Below, one piece after another: positions 24,575 through 32,721 of a stretch of DNA of 37,486 bases (position 1 is its first letter; each line of letters starts with the position of its first letter). A program made the position numbers and the translations under genes. The DNA comes from Dethiobacter sp. (GTDB taxonomy: Bacteria > Bacillota > Dethiobacteria > Dethiobacterales > Dethiobacteraceae): assembly GCA_018335875.1 (NCBI GenBank), contig JAGXRN010000057.1:1-37486 (forward strand). Direction: 5' to 3'. Under the pieces are notes generated by a model, which made no database searches, was not told the origin of the DNA, and was given only the letters and a program-made list of their open reading frames with translations.

Positions 24575-25207
24575 ATGACTATTATTCAAGAGATAAAAGA
24601 TGCAGTTGAAAACGGCAATCTGGCGCAAGTTACCGAAGGTATTAAAAACGCTTTAGCACAAGGTGTTAATGCCAATACTATTTTAAACGAAGGACTTATT
24701 GCCGGCATGCAGGAAGTCGGAATTAAGTTTAAAAATAATGAAGTTTATGTGCCGGAAGTATTAATTGCCTCCAGGGCTGTCCGTGCCGGTACCGAGTTAA
24801 TAATACCTTTTTTAGTTAAAGCCGATATGAAGGAGAAGGGTACTATCGTAATCGGAACAGTAAAAGGTGATCTGCATGATATTGGGAAAAATTTAGTTAT
24901 TATGCTGCTGGAAGGAGCAGGATATAAAGTTATTGATTTGGGTATTGATGTACCGGCGGACAAGTTTGTCCAATCCATCGAAAAGTACAACCCGCAAATT
25001 GTGGCACTATCTGCTCTCCTGACAACCACAATGCCAGAGATGAAGAATGTTACTGAAATTTTAAACTCACGCTTCAGTTACATCAAAGTACTGATAGGCG
25101 GAGCACCTGTAACTCAGGATTTTGCAGATAAAATTGGTGCTCATGGGTATGCTCCTGATGCAGGAAGCGCAGTGGATAAGGCGGATCAGTTGATAGCTTT
25201 ATTATAA
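24575..25207 (+). CDS. corrinoid (B12-binding) methyl-carrier protein
   Basis: A 210-residue protein with an N-terminal helical cap (B12-binding_2, about residues 1-85) and a Rossmann-like B12 domain. GDLHDIGKNLV contains the DxHxxG motif, whose His101 ligates cobalt; downstream are VIDLGIDVP, LSALLTTTMP and a GGAPV near the C-terminus. This is the MtaC/MttC/MtvC class that shuttles a methyl group between a substrate-specific methyltransferase and a THF or CoM methyltransferase. Partners here: methyltransferase at 23211, THF methyltransferase at 28616, RACE at 11196. It is the last gene before the lacI-type gene. Confidence 0.95.
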   Translation: MTIIQEIKDAVENGNLAQVTEGIKNALAQGVNANTILNEGLIAGMQEVGIKFKNNEVYVPEVLIASRAVRAGTELIIPFLVKADMKEKGTIVIGTVKGDLHDIGKNLVIMLLEGAGYKVIDLGIDVPADKFVQSIEKYNPQIVALSALLTTTMPEMKNVTEILNSRFSYIKVLIGGAPVTQDFADKIGAHGYAPDAGSAVDKADQLIALL

Positions 25208-25215
25208 AAAATAAT

Positions 25216-25249
25216 AATTTATTTTAGCAAAAATATGATAAAATAAATT
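25216..25249 (+). terminator. AT-only inverted repeat, weak terminator
   Basis: AATTTATTTTA (25216-25226) pairs perfectly with TAAAATAAATT (25239-25249). It contains no G/C pairs in the stem, so it may only partly stop transcription from the methyltransferase operon into lacI. Confidence 0.45.
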
Positions 25250-25258
25250 TTAATAGAA

Positions 25259-25306
25259 TTGATAGCAGAAAATGGCTTGAGTATAGATATCGTAACCGGC
25301 ACCGTA
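25259..25306 (+). promoter_or_regulatory. promoter of the lacI-type gene with operator site 3
   Basis: TTGATA (25259-25264), a 17-bp spacer and TATAGA (25282-25287) form a promoter. The element CGTAACCGGCACCGTA (25291-25306) starts at the predicted transcription start and agrees with the other operators except for C in place of T. The arrangement predicts negative autoregulation of the regulator at 25374. Confidence 0.78.
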
Positions 25307-25373
25307 TTGTAGGTTGCGAGTAACATGCTACTGATTAATTATCCTAGTAAAAAGGCGCCGGGGGGATGTTTTT

Positions 25374-26393
25374 GTGAGTGTTACAATTGGTGAAGTTGCA
25401 AGGTTAGCAGGGGTTTCCAAGGCCACAGTTTCCCGTGTGTTAAACGGAAAGCCAGATGTTAAGTTGGAGACTAAAGAGCGTATTGAGGCTTTGATTGAAG
25501 AACTTGGCTTCAGACCAAATGTTTTTGCCATGGCCATGTCAAAGCAAAAAAGTTCGACTATCGGAATTATAATACCTTATGAGGCCAATTACATCCTATC
25601 TAATCCATTTTATGCCGAGGTACTGCGAGGCATATCAACATCGTTAAACGCGTATGGATATTATCAACTCCTTTGTTACCACAGTCATACCAATTATGTT
25701 GATGTATTCAAACAAAAGCGGGTTGACGGGTTTATCCTGTTAAGTCCCGGAGGCGATCAAAAAGTACTGGCAAAGGCGCTAAATGAAGCAGAAGCTCCAT
25801 TTAGCACAACATCAAGATTGCCTGATGAAGAAAATGTGATTTATGTCGATGTTGATAATTATTATGGAGCTACTATGGCTGTAGACCATCTTGTTTCATT
25901 GGGCCACAGGAGAATCGGATGCATAATGCAGGGGCTGGAGACTTTAGCGAGCAGTAAAGACAGGTTGCGTGGATACAAAGATGTTTTAGCTAAACACTCC
26001 ATTTCCTATTCAGATAGCTTAGTAAAAGTTTATGATGGCAATAACTTTATTGAAAATGGTTACCGGGCCATGGGGAAGTTTTTCCAAGATAAAATGCTTC
26101 CAACAGCGATTTTTGCTGCTAATGATATGATGGCTATCGGAGCAATACAGGCGATAAAAGAAAAAGGCTTAGAAATTCCAAAGGATATCTCAATTGTGGG
26201 TTTTGACGATGTCCCGCTCGCTAAATATATAAATCCTCCATTAACAACAGTAAGTCAACCTGCATTTGAGAAGGGAAAAGAAGCAGCACGGCTTGTAATA
26301 GAGATGATTGATCGTAAGGTAACACCTGCGCCGAAACTATTAGATGTAGAGCTTTCAATTCGACAGTCTACGGGTAGATGTTTTTTAGGGTAG
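25374..26393 (+). CDS. LacI-family transcriptional regulator
   Basis: A 339-residue repressor with an N-terminal LacI helix-turn-helix ([20 protein letters not shown]) followed by the hinge helix and a periplasmic-binding-protein-like effector domain (residues about 60-335; [32 protein letters not shown]). The effector should be the imported compound or an early intermediate. The start is GTG after a GGGGGGATG stretch. Four intergenic regions in the window share the TGTAACCGG-type palindrome expected for this family (central CG pair), including its own promoter, so it is assigned as the local regulator of the catabolic regulon. Confidence 0.94.
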   Translation: MSVTIGEVARLAGVSKATVSRVLNGKPDVKLETKERIEALIEELGFRPNVFAMAMSKQKSSTIGIIIPYEANYILSNPFYAEVLRGISTSLNAYGYYQLLCYHSHTNYVDVFKQKRVDGFILLSPGGDQKVLAKALNEAEAPFSTTSRLPDEENVIYVDVDNYYGATMAVDHLVSLGHRRIGCIMQGLETLASSKDRLRGYKDVLAKHSISYSDSLVKVYDGNNFIENGYRAMGKFFQDKMLPTAIFAANDMMAIGAIQAIKEKGLEIPKDISIVGFDDVPLAKYINPPLTTVSQPAFEKGKEAARLVIEMIDRKVTPAPKLLDVELSIRQSTGRCFLG

Positions 26394-26400
26394 TATTTTA

Positions 26401-26442
26401 CCACCAAGATGTATATAGAAATTCTTGGTGGCTAAATTTTAT
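26401..26442 (+). terminator. terminator after the lacI-type gene
   Basis: CCACCAAGA (26401-26409) pairs perfectly with TCTTGGTGG (26423-26431), followed by an A/T-rich tail CTAAATTTTAT. A moderate intrinsic terminator. Confidence 0.7.
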
Positions 26443-26449
26443 ACAAAAT

Positions 26450-26463
26450 TGTAACCGGTTACG
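26450..26463. promoter_or_regulatory. LacI-type operator, site 4 (upstream of transketolase genes)
   Basis: TGTAACCGGTTACG contains GTAACCGGTTAC, a perfect 12-bp palindrome with a central CG, the cleanest example of the LacI-type sites in the window. It lies about 70 bp before the transketolase start. Confidence 0.82.
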
Positions 26464-26518
26464 ATGTGTGGATGCATAATAATATATAAAGTTTTTTATG
26501 TTTAGGGGAGGGGTTTTA

Positions 26519-27364
26519 GTGTTGCCAGCTACTGAAGAAAAAAATTTGAAAATGTTTGCGGCACGGATAAGGTTAGAGACATTAAAAGAGCTTAAAAGCA
26601 TGGGCTTTGGCCATGTGGGAGGCTGTATGTCTATAGTTGAAACTATTGCAGTTTTATACGGGTCGATAATGAAAATAGACCCCCAGTGCCCCGGGTGGAA
26701 AGACCGTGACTGGCTTGTCCTTTCAAAAGGCCATGCCGGCCCAACCTTGTATGCGACCCTGGCGTTAAAAGGATACTTTCCGATGGAAGAGTTAAAAACA
26801 TTAAATCGCCCGTACACTAATTTGCCAAGCCACTGTGATCGAAATAAGACTCCGGGAGTGGATATGACAACAGGGTCTTTGGGTCAGGGAATCTCTGCGG
26901 CAATTGGCATAGCGCTTGGAAACAGGCTGGATGGAAGAGACAGCTTTACATATCTTGTGCTAGGTGATGGGGAGTGCGATGAAGGGCAGGTTTGGGAGGG
27001 AGCATTATTTGCAGCACACCATAAAGTAGATAACCTCATAGCATTTATTGATTATAATAAGCAGCAGCTTGACGGGTACACAAAGGATATTTTGGATTTG
27101 GGCAATCTGGCGGACAAGTTTTCCTGTTTTGGTTGGCATGCAAATGAAGTGAATGGCCATTGTGTCAAAGAAATTTTTTATGCCATTAAGGAAGCAAAAA
27201 AAGTAACAGGTGCTCCCAGCGTAATTGTTTTACACACGGAAAAAGGCAAAGGCTGCAGTTTTGCCGAAGGCATATTAAACAACCACCATATGAATTTTAC
27301 AGAGCAACAAATAGACGAAGCAATCAATAATGTTCAACGATTTCTGGAAAAACAGACACTATAA
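26519..27364 (+). CDS. transketolase, N-terminal (TPP-binding) subunit
   Basis: A 281-residue subunit carrying the thiamine-diphosphate/Mg site of a split transketolase: GHVGG near the N-terminus, LSKGHAGPTLYA, and the TPP motif GDGECDEGQVWEGA...NKQQ. Split transketolases are common in anaerobes and archaea and transfer two-carbon ketol units between sugars; some relatives act on other ketol donors. Starts considered: ATG 26498 overlaps the SD, while GTG 26519 and TTG 26522 follow GGGGAGGGG at 26505-26513; GTG is chosen. The stop overlaps the start of the C-terminal subunit by one base. Operator site 4 places it in the LacI regulon. Confidence 0.9.
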   Translation: MLPATEEKNLKMFAARIRLETLKELKSMGFGHVGGCMSIVETIAVLYGSIMKIDPQCPGWKDRDWLVLSKGHAGPTLYATLALKGYFPMEELKTLNRPYTNLPSHCDRNKTPGVDMTTGSLGQGISAAIGIALGNRLDGRDSFTYLVLGDGECDEGQVWEGALFAAHHKVDNLIAFIDYNKQQLDGYTKDILDLGNLADKFSCFGWHANEVNGHCVKEIFYAIKEAKKVTGAPSVIVLHTEKGKGCSFAEGILNNHHMNFTEQQIDEAINNVQRFLEKQTL

Positions 27365-28350
27365 TGGCGGTGATGCAAAACGTGAAGATTGTTCAGGCAA
27401 AAGACAATGTTGAAGAAAAGGTTATGATGCGGGATGTTTATTGCCAGACGCTTTTGGAGCTGGCAGCGAAAGATGAGCGTATTACCGTCCTTGATGCAGA
27501 TTTAATGAATTCTATGGGGATGATTCCCTTTCAAAAAGCCTTTCCTCATAGAACATTTAACTGCGGTGTTCAGGAAGCTAATATGATCGGTATTGCTTCT
27601 GGTCTCTCTGCAGTTGGAAAGGTTCCTTTTGCGCACAGCTTTGGCCCTTTTGCCACCAGAAGATGTTTTGACCAGGTGTTTTTATCGGCTGCTTATGCCA
27701 AGTTGAATATTCGCATCATTGGGAGCGATCCTGGAATCACAGCAGCTTATAACGGTGGGACACATATGCCATTTGAAGACATGGGCATCATGCGAAATAT
27801 TCCTACAATGACAGTTATTGAGCCTGTAGACACTTCAATGTTGAGGGATATTATTACTCAATTGTCTGACCTGTATGGAGTTTACTATATAAGGTTATTA
27901 AGAAAAAATCCGATTAAAATATTTGAAAGCGGATCAAATTTTGAACTGGGTAAAGCAATAACTTTAAACCAGGGAAAAGACGTTACGGTTATTGCTACGG
28001 GTATAATGGTGGCGGAGGCGATGCAAGCCGCCAAAAAACTTGCATTAGAGGGTATATCTACAAGAGTGATTAACATGTTTACGTTAAAGCCAATTGACAA
28101 AGAGGCCATCATCCAGTGCGCCCAAGAAACAAAGGCTATCGTTACAGCAGAAAACCATAACATTATTAACGGACTGGGATCCGCTGTGGCTGAAGTGCTG
28201 GCAGAGAATTGTCCGGTACCTATGGAAAGAATCGGTTGCCAGGATTTATTTGGTGAGGTGGGCCCGGAAGATTATTTGAAAACACGTTTCTCTATGACAT
28301 CAGATGATATATGTAATAAAGTCTTCAGAGTTCTTGACAGAAAAACTTAA
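27364..28350 (+). CDS. transketolase, C-terminal subunit
   Basis: A 328-residue partner with the pyrimidine-binding domain (MMRDVYCQTLLELAAKDERI, FNCGVQEANMIGIASGLSA, FAHSFGPFATRRCFDQV) containing the Glu that activates TPP, and the C-terminal transketolase domain (about residues 200-320). It is translationally coupled to the N-terminal subunit (TAATG overlap). With the phosphofructokinases downstream it would feed pentose- or heptose-phosphates into glycolysis. Function as a classical transketolase is likely but a special ketol donor is possible in this context. Confidence 0.92.
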   Translation: MAVMQNVKIVQAKDNVEEKVMMRDVYCQTLLELAAKDERITVLDADLMNSMGMIPFQKAFPHRTFNCGVQEANMIGIASGLSAVGKVPFAHSFGPFATRRCFDQVFLSAAYAKLNIRIIGSDPGITAAYNGGTHMPFEDMGIMRNIPTMTVIEPVDTSMLRDIITQLSDLYGVYYIRLLRKNPIKIFESGSNFELGKAITLNQGKDVTVIATGIMVAEAMQAAKKLALEGISTRVINMFTLKPIDKEAIIQCAQETKAIVTAENHNIINGLGSAVAEVLAENCPVPMERIGCQDLFGEVGPEDYLKTRFSMTSDDICNKVFRVLDRKT

Positions 28351-28615
28351 GTGCTATAAATATTAAGGCGATAGTATAGGGCCGCGCATGAGTTTGGCGT
28401 CACTGGGTTCACCTGCTTCTGTACTGCAGAGGTGGACTTGTAAGGTTCCTGAGCGGAGAAGAGTTGCCTGTGATTAAAGCTCTCCGCCAGGCTTAAGTTC
28501 CGATTTAGAAACAAGAGAACATATCAAAAGTTTTATTGTTATAGCTCTATCTAGGCTGCTCCCAAGGAAAGGGTGGCATCGAAGTTATATCTTTTGAGAA
28601 GATGGAGGAAATATA
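28351..28615 (+). promoter_or_regulatory. 265-nt structured leader before the THF methyltransferase gene
   Basis: No reading frame with an SD. Two clear hairpins occur: TTCACC/TGC...GCA/GGTGGA (28408-28436) and CCTG-A-GCGGAGA...TCTCCGC-CAGG (28448-28491, an 11-bp stem with a bulge). Further on, AGGGTGGCATCG (28570-28581) resembles a T-box core imperfectly, and ATCTT-TTGAG-AAGAT (28589-28603) is a hairpin touching the GGAGG (28604-28608). The arrangement looks like a cis-regulatory RNA acting on translation, but it matches no riboswitch class I know. Confidence 0.5.
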
Positions 28616-29422
28616 ATGTTAATTATCGGTGAACTGATAAACACCAGTCGAAAAGCAGTTAATGTCGCCGTTTGTAGCGGGGATGCAAGTTTCATTCAAC
28701 ATTTAGCACAAGAACAAATTGAGGCAGGTGCTGATTATATAGATGTTAACTGTGGGACAAATGTGGGTCGCGAACCAGAAGTAATGAGTTGGATAGTGAA
28801 TGTAATTCAGGAAAAGGTGAAAGCTCCCCTTTGCATTGACAGTCCAAATCCGAGGGCACTAGAAGCGGGATTGGCACTATGCAAATTTGGCCAGCCTATG
28901 ATTAATTCAATCTCTGATGAAACAGACCGCTATGAACAGATACTTCCATTAGCTTTAAAATATAAAGCAAAATTAGTTGCTCTATGCATGGACAGTACTG
29001 GTGTACCGGAGACAGCTTTGGATAGGATGCGAGTCGTGGATAGTCTTTATAAAAAGCTTACAGTAGCTGGCGTTCCAGAAGAAGATTTATATTTTGATCC
29101 TCTGGTTAAACCTATTAGCAGTGTTGACAAAGCAGGCATCGAAGTACTGGAAACTATTAAACTGATTAAAGAAAAGTATCCAAAAGTACATTTTGCCTGC
29201 GGCTTGAGTAATATTTCATACGGCTTACCAAATAGACAAATTCTTAATCGTGTTTTTGTGGCACAAACAATGGCATTAGGAATGGATGGATATATTCTTA
29301 ATCCTACGGATAAAGGCATAATGGGTGAGATTTACGCTGGCAAAGCCCTGATTGGTCAAGATTCTTATTGTATGGATTATATTAGGGCCCACCGCAGGGG
29401 ACTTTTCCAAGATAGTTTATAG
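28616..29422 (+). CDS. methyltetrahydrofolate:corrinoid methyltransferase (AcsE/MtvA/MtgA-like)
   Basis: A 268-residue pterin-binding TIM barrel. The N-terminal IIGELINTSRKAV, ADYIDVNCGT, and a MINSISDE segment are the pteridine-binding signatures shared with AcsE and the THF methyltransferases of demethylase systems (MtvA, MtgA). It should take the methyl group from the corrinoid protein and make methyl-THF for the Wood-Ljungdahl pathway or for methionine, or run in reverse. The ATG follows GGAGG. Its long leader sets it apart from the transketolase genes. No carbon monoxide dehydrogenase/acetyl-CoA synthase genes are present in the window. Confidence 0.93.
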   Translation: MLIIGELINTSRKAVNVAVCSGDASFIQHLAQEQIEAGADYIDVNCGTNVGREPEVMSWIVNVIQEKVKAPLCIDSPNPRALEAGLALCKFGQPMINSISDETDRYEQILPLALKYKAKLVALCMDSTGVPETALDRMRVVDSLYKKLTVAGVPEEDLYFDPLVKPISSVDKAGIEVLETIKLIKEKYPKVHFACGLSNISYGLPNRQILNRVFVAQTMALGMDGYILNPTDKGIMGEIYAGKALIGQDSYCMDYIRAHRRGLFQDSL

Positions 29423-29441
29423 ATGCTGGGAGTGAATTTAC

Positions 29442-30674
29442 TTGATTAGAGGAAATGGATTGGTTGCGCAATCGGGCGGCCCTACAGCTGTGATAAACAA
29501 CAGCGTTTGCGGTATTCTTCATCAGTGGCATCAATATTCTGCTGCCGGCAATCTTTATGGTGCATTATTTGGAATAAGTGGAATTTTAAAGGAAAACCTT
29601 GCGAACTTATCTGTACTAAATGAAAAAGATGTATTGCGTATGCGATATTCACCAGGTGCCGCGTTAGGGTCCAGCCGATATAAGATTAAGGACGAAGGTG
29701 ATATCCGAAAACTGCTGGAGCAATTTAAAAAAATTAAAATCAATCACTTCTTCTATATTGGTGGAAATGACTCCATGGATTCAGCGAATACAATTAGTCA
29801 GTATGCAAAGTCTCATGGATACGACCTAACAGTTAACGGAGTTCCGAAAACCATTGACAACGACTTGTTGCATACCGACCATTGCCCCGGTTATGGCAGT
29901 GCAGCTAAATATATTGCTACAACTGTCTTAGAAACAGGAATAGACTTAAAGAGTATAATCAGCAAAAACCGGGTGTTGGTACTTGAAGTTATGGGAAGAA
30001 ACACGGGTTGGCTGGCAGCCGCTGCTGCGTTGGCAAAAAAGAACGATTCAGATCCTCCCCATTTGATTTATCTGCCGGAAGTTCCTTTTGACAAAAATAG
30101 CTTTATACAAGATGTGGATACTGTATATAAGAAATTTGGTATTGCCTACATTGTGGCGTCAGAGGGACTGGTAGACCGGGAAGGAAAGTATGTCTGCTGT
30201 GAAACATCACAAGATTCATTTGGTCACCGCCAATTAGGTGGGGTAGGAAATCTGCTAAAAAATTATGTGCAAGATGCTTTAGGTATCCAAGCCCGTTGTA
30301 ATGTTCTTGGAACAACGCAACGATCTGCTATGCATCTTGTGTCAAAAACTGATGTAGATGAGGCGTACAGAGTTGGGATCGAAGCGGTGAGACTTGCCCA
30401 TCAGGATGCCTCCGGTCTTATGACTACTTTGATTAGGGAAAAACAGGACTATTATTGTGCTGTCGGTAATGTAAAATTGTCCGAAGTTGCTAACGGAGAG
30501 AAGATGTTCCCTTTAGCATGGATTAATCATGATGGGAACTATATAACAAATAAATATTATGAATATGCAAGCCCCCTAATCAGAGGAACACTTACTGTGC
30601 CAACTAAAAATGGTCTTCCCGATTACTGCTGTCTAAAAGAGATTCAGGAAAACAAACAGCTAAGAATACTGTGA
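29442..30674 (+). CDS. phosphofructokinase, PPi-dependent type
   Basis: A 410-residue PFK-A-fold enzyme of the long clade. The phosphoryl-donor site reads GGNDSMD and PKTIDND: Asp in place of the Gly of ATP enzymes and Lys before TIDND are the known hallmarks of pyrophosphate-using enzymes. The N-terminal SGGPTAVINNS and MGRNTGWLAAAAAL are also family typical. PPi-PFKs can also phosphorylate sedoheptulose-7-phosphate, which makes sense next to a transketolase when no transaldolase is seen. The start is TTG preceded by GGGAG. It lies 19 bp after the THF methyltransferase and 22 bp before the second PFK, so it is in one operon. Confidence 0.92.
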   Translation: MIRGNGLVAQSGGPTAVINNSVCGILHQWHQYSAAGNLYGALFGISGILKENLANLSVLNEKDVLRMRYSPGAALGSSRYKIKDEGDIRKLLEQFKKIKINHFFYIGGNDSMDSANTISQYAKSHGYDLTVNGVPKTIDNDLLHTDHCPGYGSAAKYIATTVLETGIDLKSIISKNRVLVLEVMGRNTGWLAAAAALAKKNDSDPPHLIYLPEVPFDKNSFIQDVDTVYKKFGIAYIVASEGLVDREGKYVCCETSQDSFGHRQLGGVGNLLKNYVQDALGIQARCNVLGTTQRSAMHLVSKTDVDEAYRVGIEAVRLAHQDASGLMTTLIREKQDYYCAVGNVKLSEVANGEKMFPLAWINHDGNYITNKYYEYASPLIRGTLTVPTKNGLPDYCCLKEIQENKQLRIL

Positions 30675-30696
30675 AATGGTTAAATAGAGGAATAGC

Positions 30697-31656
30697 ATGA
30701 AAAAAATAGCTGTTATGACATCAGGTGGAGATGCCCCAGGGATGAATGCTGCAATACGTACTGTGGTTAGAAAAGGAATTTACGAAAAGCTCGAAGTAAT
30801 TGGTATACAGCGAGGATTTCAAGGCCTGGTGGCCTCTGACTTTATCCCAATGGAATTGGGGTCCGTTGCCGACATCATACATCGAGGAGGTACCATCCTC
30901 CGCACAGCCCGTGCTCCTGAATTTCTTCAGAAAGAATACCAACTTCGCGCTGTCTACAATCTACATCAACAGCATATTGATGCTGTAATCGTAATTGGAG
31001 GAGGCGGGTCATTTCAAGGTGCCCATGTTCTTTTGCAACACGGTATTAAAGTAATCGGTCTGCCAGGGACCATTGATAATGATATTACAGGTACTGATAG
31101 CTGTATCGGCTTTGATACCGCCGTGAACAATGTAATAGAAGCAGTAAATAAAGTAAGAGACACTGCAATGTCACATGAGCGTATCTATGTTATCGAAGTT
31201 ATGGGAAGAACATCCGGGCATATTGCTCTCGCTGCAGGCCTTGCTGGCGGTGCTGAGTCCATTTTGGTCCCAGAAATTCCTTACAATCTAGGCGATATCT
31301 GTACTCGTATCAGGCGGGGTATCGACCGGGGAAAACTTCATAGTATTATTATTGTAGCTGAAGGTGCTGCAAGCGCATTAGAAGTCGGGAAAGCTTTGGA
31401 AGAACAATTACAAATGGATATTCGTGTAACTGTACTGGGTCATATTCAGCGGGGGGGAACACCGACGGCATTTGATCGAATATTTGCCAGCCAGATTGCG
31501 TCGACTGCGGTAGACCTTTTACTGGCTGGAACATTCGATGTAATGGTCGGATTGAAAAATAATCATATTAGTATAACTCCACTCGTTGACGTTCTTTCAC
31601 AAAAGAAGCCGTTGGCGATAGATTTATACAGATTGGCTGAAGTGTTATCAATTTAA
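30697..31656 (+). CDS. pfkA: 6-phosphofructokinase, ATP type, with altered Mg-ATP site
   Basis: A 319-residue PfkA-like protein: MTSGGDAPGMNAAIRTVVRK at the N-terminus, PGTIDNDITGTD with the catalytic Asp, EVMGRTSGHIALAAG and LGHIQRGGTPTAFDR. The Gly in PGTIDND marks the ATP-using branch. The loop normally reading GGDGS (Asp103 of E. coli PfkA contacts Mg-ATP) reads GGGGS here, so ATP binding or activity may be changed; the enzyme could be regulatory, use another donor, or simply tolerate the change. It is the last gene of the operon that begins at 28616 and is followed by a strong terminator. Confidence 0.9.
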   Translation: MKKIAVMTSGGDAPGMNAAIRTVVRKGIYEKLEVIGIQRGFQGLVASDFIPMELGSVADIIHRGGTILRTARAPEFLQKEYQLRAVYNLHQQHIDAVIVIGGGGSFQGAHVLLQHGIKVIGLPGTIDNDITGTDSCIGFDTAVNNVIEAVNKVRDTAMSHERIYVIEVMGRTSGHIALAAGLAGGAESILVPEIPYNLGDICTRIRRGIDRGKLHSIIIVAEGAASALEVGKALEEQLQMDIRVTVLGHIQRGGTPTAFDRIFASQIASTAVDLLLAGTFDVMVGLKNNHISITPLVDVLSQKKPLAIDLYRLAEVLSI

Positions 31657-31694
31657 AAACTTAAGCACAGGATTTAACCTGTGCTTAAGTTTTT
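31655..31694. terminator. bidirectional terminator
   Basis: A perfect 17-bp stem, AAAAACTTAAGCACAGG (31655-31671) against CCTGTGCTTAAGTTTTT (31678-31694), with a 6-nt loop. The A and T ends serve both the pfkA operon (plus) and the methyltransferase gene (minus). Confidence 0.93.
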
Positions 31695-31695
31695 A

Positions 31696-32595
31696 TTAGT
31701 CGCTCAATCGCGGCATCACTTTTTTCTCGATATCCCACAAAAGCATAGCAGATGTGGCCCCTTTATACTCGCTGAACCGGCCGTCTGCATCTGCACGGCT
31801 TTCCACGTGTGCCAAAATATAATCTTCCACGTTTTGGTCAATATCCATCCGTAAGGCCAGCATATCTTTTATTTCTTCCACAGCTTCCTCCACGGGTTGA
31901 CTGTGCTCACGAGCCCAATTGACAAAGTGCAGTGACGGGCGGTAACCCGCGGCGTAAAGCCAGTTTTGCGGGAACAGGATATCCATTGAAAGGCTGGAAT
32001 ACGGTTTGTCGTTAAAATGTTGCCACACCGCTCCCACGGATGGTTGTATGCGCGGCCCGGCAAAGCTGCTCAGGTATACATACCGCTTAGAGGCAGCCAT
32101 CGCCTTTTGCAGTGTGTCCACGTCCCGAATACCGGGTGTCATGGAAGCAAAGACAAGGTCAAAATAACCTCTCCAGCCGAATTCATCCAGATCTAAAACA
32201 ATCCAGTCCGCCACTACCTTTTTTACCGATGTCCTCAATTCCGGCCGTGTGGATAATTTTTCTTCCAGCAAGGACAGCATTGTTTCTGATGGGTCAAGGG
32301 CCACCACTTCGTGGCCGCGCTCTGCAAACGCCAGGGAAAAATAGCCCGGTCCACAGCCCAAGTCCAGAATGCGCAGTCTGCCGTACAAAGCGCCATAGGT
32401 GTCTAAAAAAGCCAGTACTTCACCCACCCTCTGTTTGCCGGAGTTGCTGTTCACATTGCGCTCGAAGCTTTTTGCCCTGCGATCCCAGGCATCAACTGCT
32501 TTTTGGGCTTGTTTTCGTTTCCGGTTCTCCGCATTTGCCTCATCCCAGGCTGTTTGCCAGAATATAGCGTCAAATAATGTAGCCGGTTTCATCAT
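31696..32595 (-). CDS. class I SAM-dependent methyltransferase
   Basis: A 299-residue protein with the SAM-binding motif I ILDLGCGPGYFSLAFAERG (about residues 75-93), an acidic motif II (VVALDPS) and a Rossmann-type core of about 130 residues; the C-terminal 120 residues are an extension of unknown role. The substrate is not recognisable. Two consecutive ATG codons (32595 and 32592) are possible starts, and the SD is weak. The gene stands alone on the minus strand and is not related in an obvious way to the corrinoid system. Confidence 0.85.
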   Translation of the reverse strand: MMKPATLFDAIFWQTAWDEANAENRKRKQAQKAVDAWDRRAKSFERNVNSNSGKQRVGEVLAFLDTYGALYGRLRILDLGCGPGYFSLAFAERGHEVVALDPSETMLSLLEEKLSTRPELRTSVKKVVADWIVLDLDEFGWRGYFDLVFASMTPGIRDVDTLQKAMAASKRYVYLSSFAGPRIQPSVGAVWQHFNDKPYSSLSMDILFPQNWLYAAGYRPSLHFVNWAREHSQPVEEAVEEIKDMLALRMDIDQNVEDYILAHVESRADADGRFSEYKGATSAMLLWDIEKKVMPRLSD

Positions 32596-32721
32596 ATTTC
32601 ACTTCATTTCCTTGTAAAATAAAGACTATACTCTTACGATTAATTATATCAAAAAAGAGCCGTAAGTTAGGGTTTTATTACAGTAAATTCATACTATTTA
32701 TACCGAAACTTAACATATTAT

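Noticed and set aside
28381..28500. Cobalamin or THF riboswitch
   Set aside because: Neither the B12 box nor the conserved GCCACTG/GGGAAGG order is present, and the THF-riboswitch core is absent, although the gene context would suit either.
28570..28581. T-box leader before the THF methyltransferase gene
   Set aside because: AGGGTGGCATCG departs from the conserved TGGNACCGCG in its second half, and I could not find a convincing stem I with specifier loop. The gene is also not an amino-acid or tRNA-synthetase gene. Kept only as a remark.
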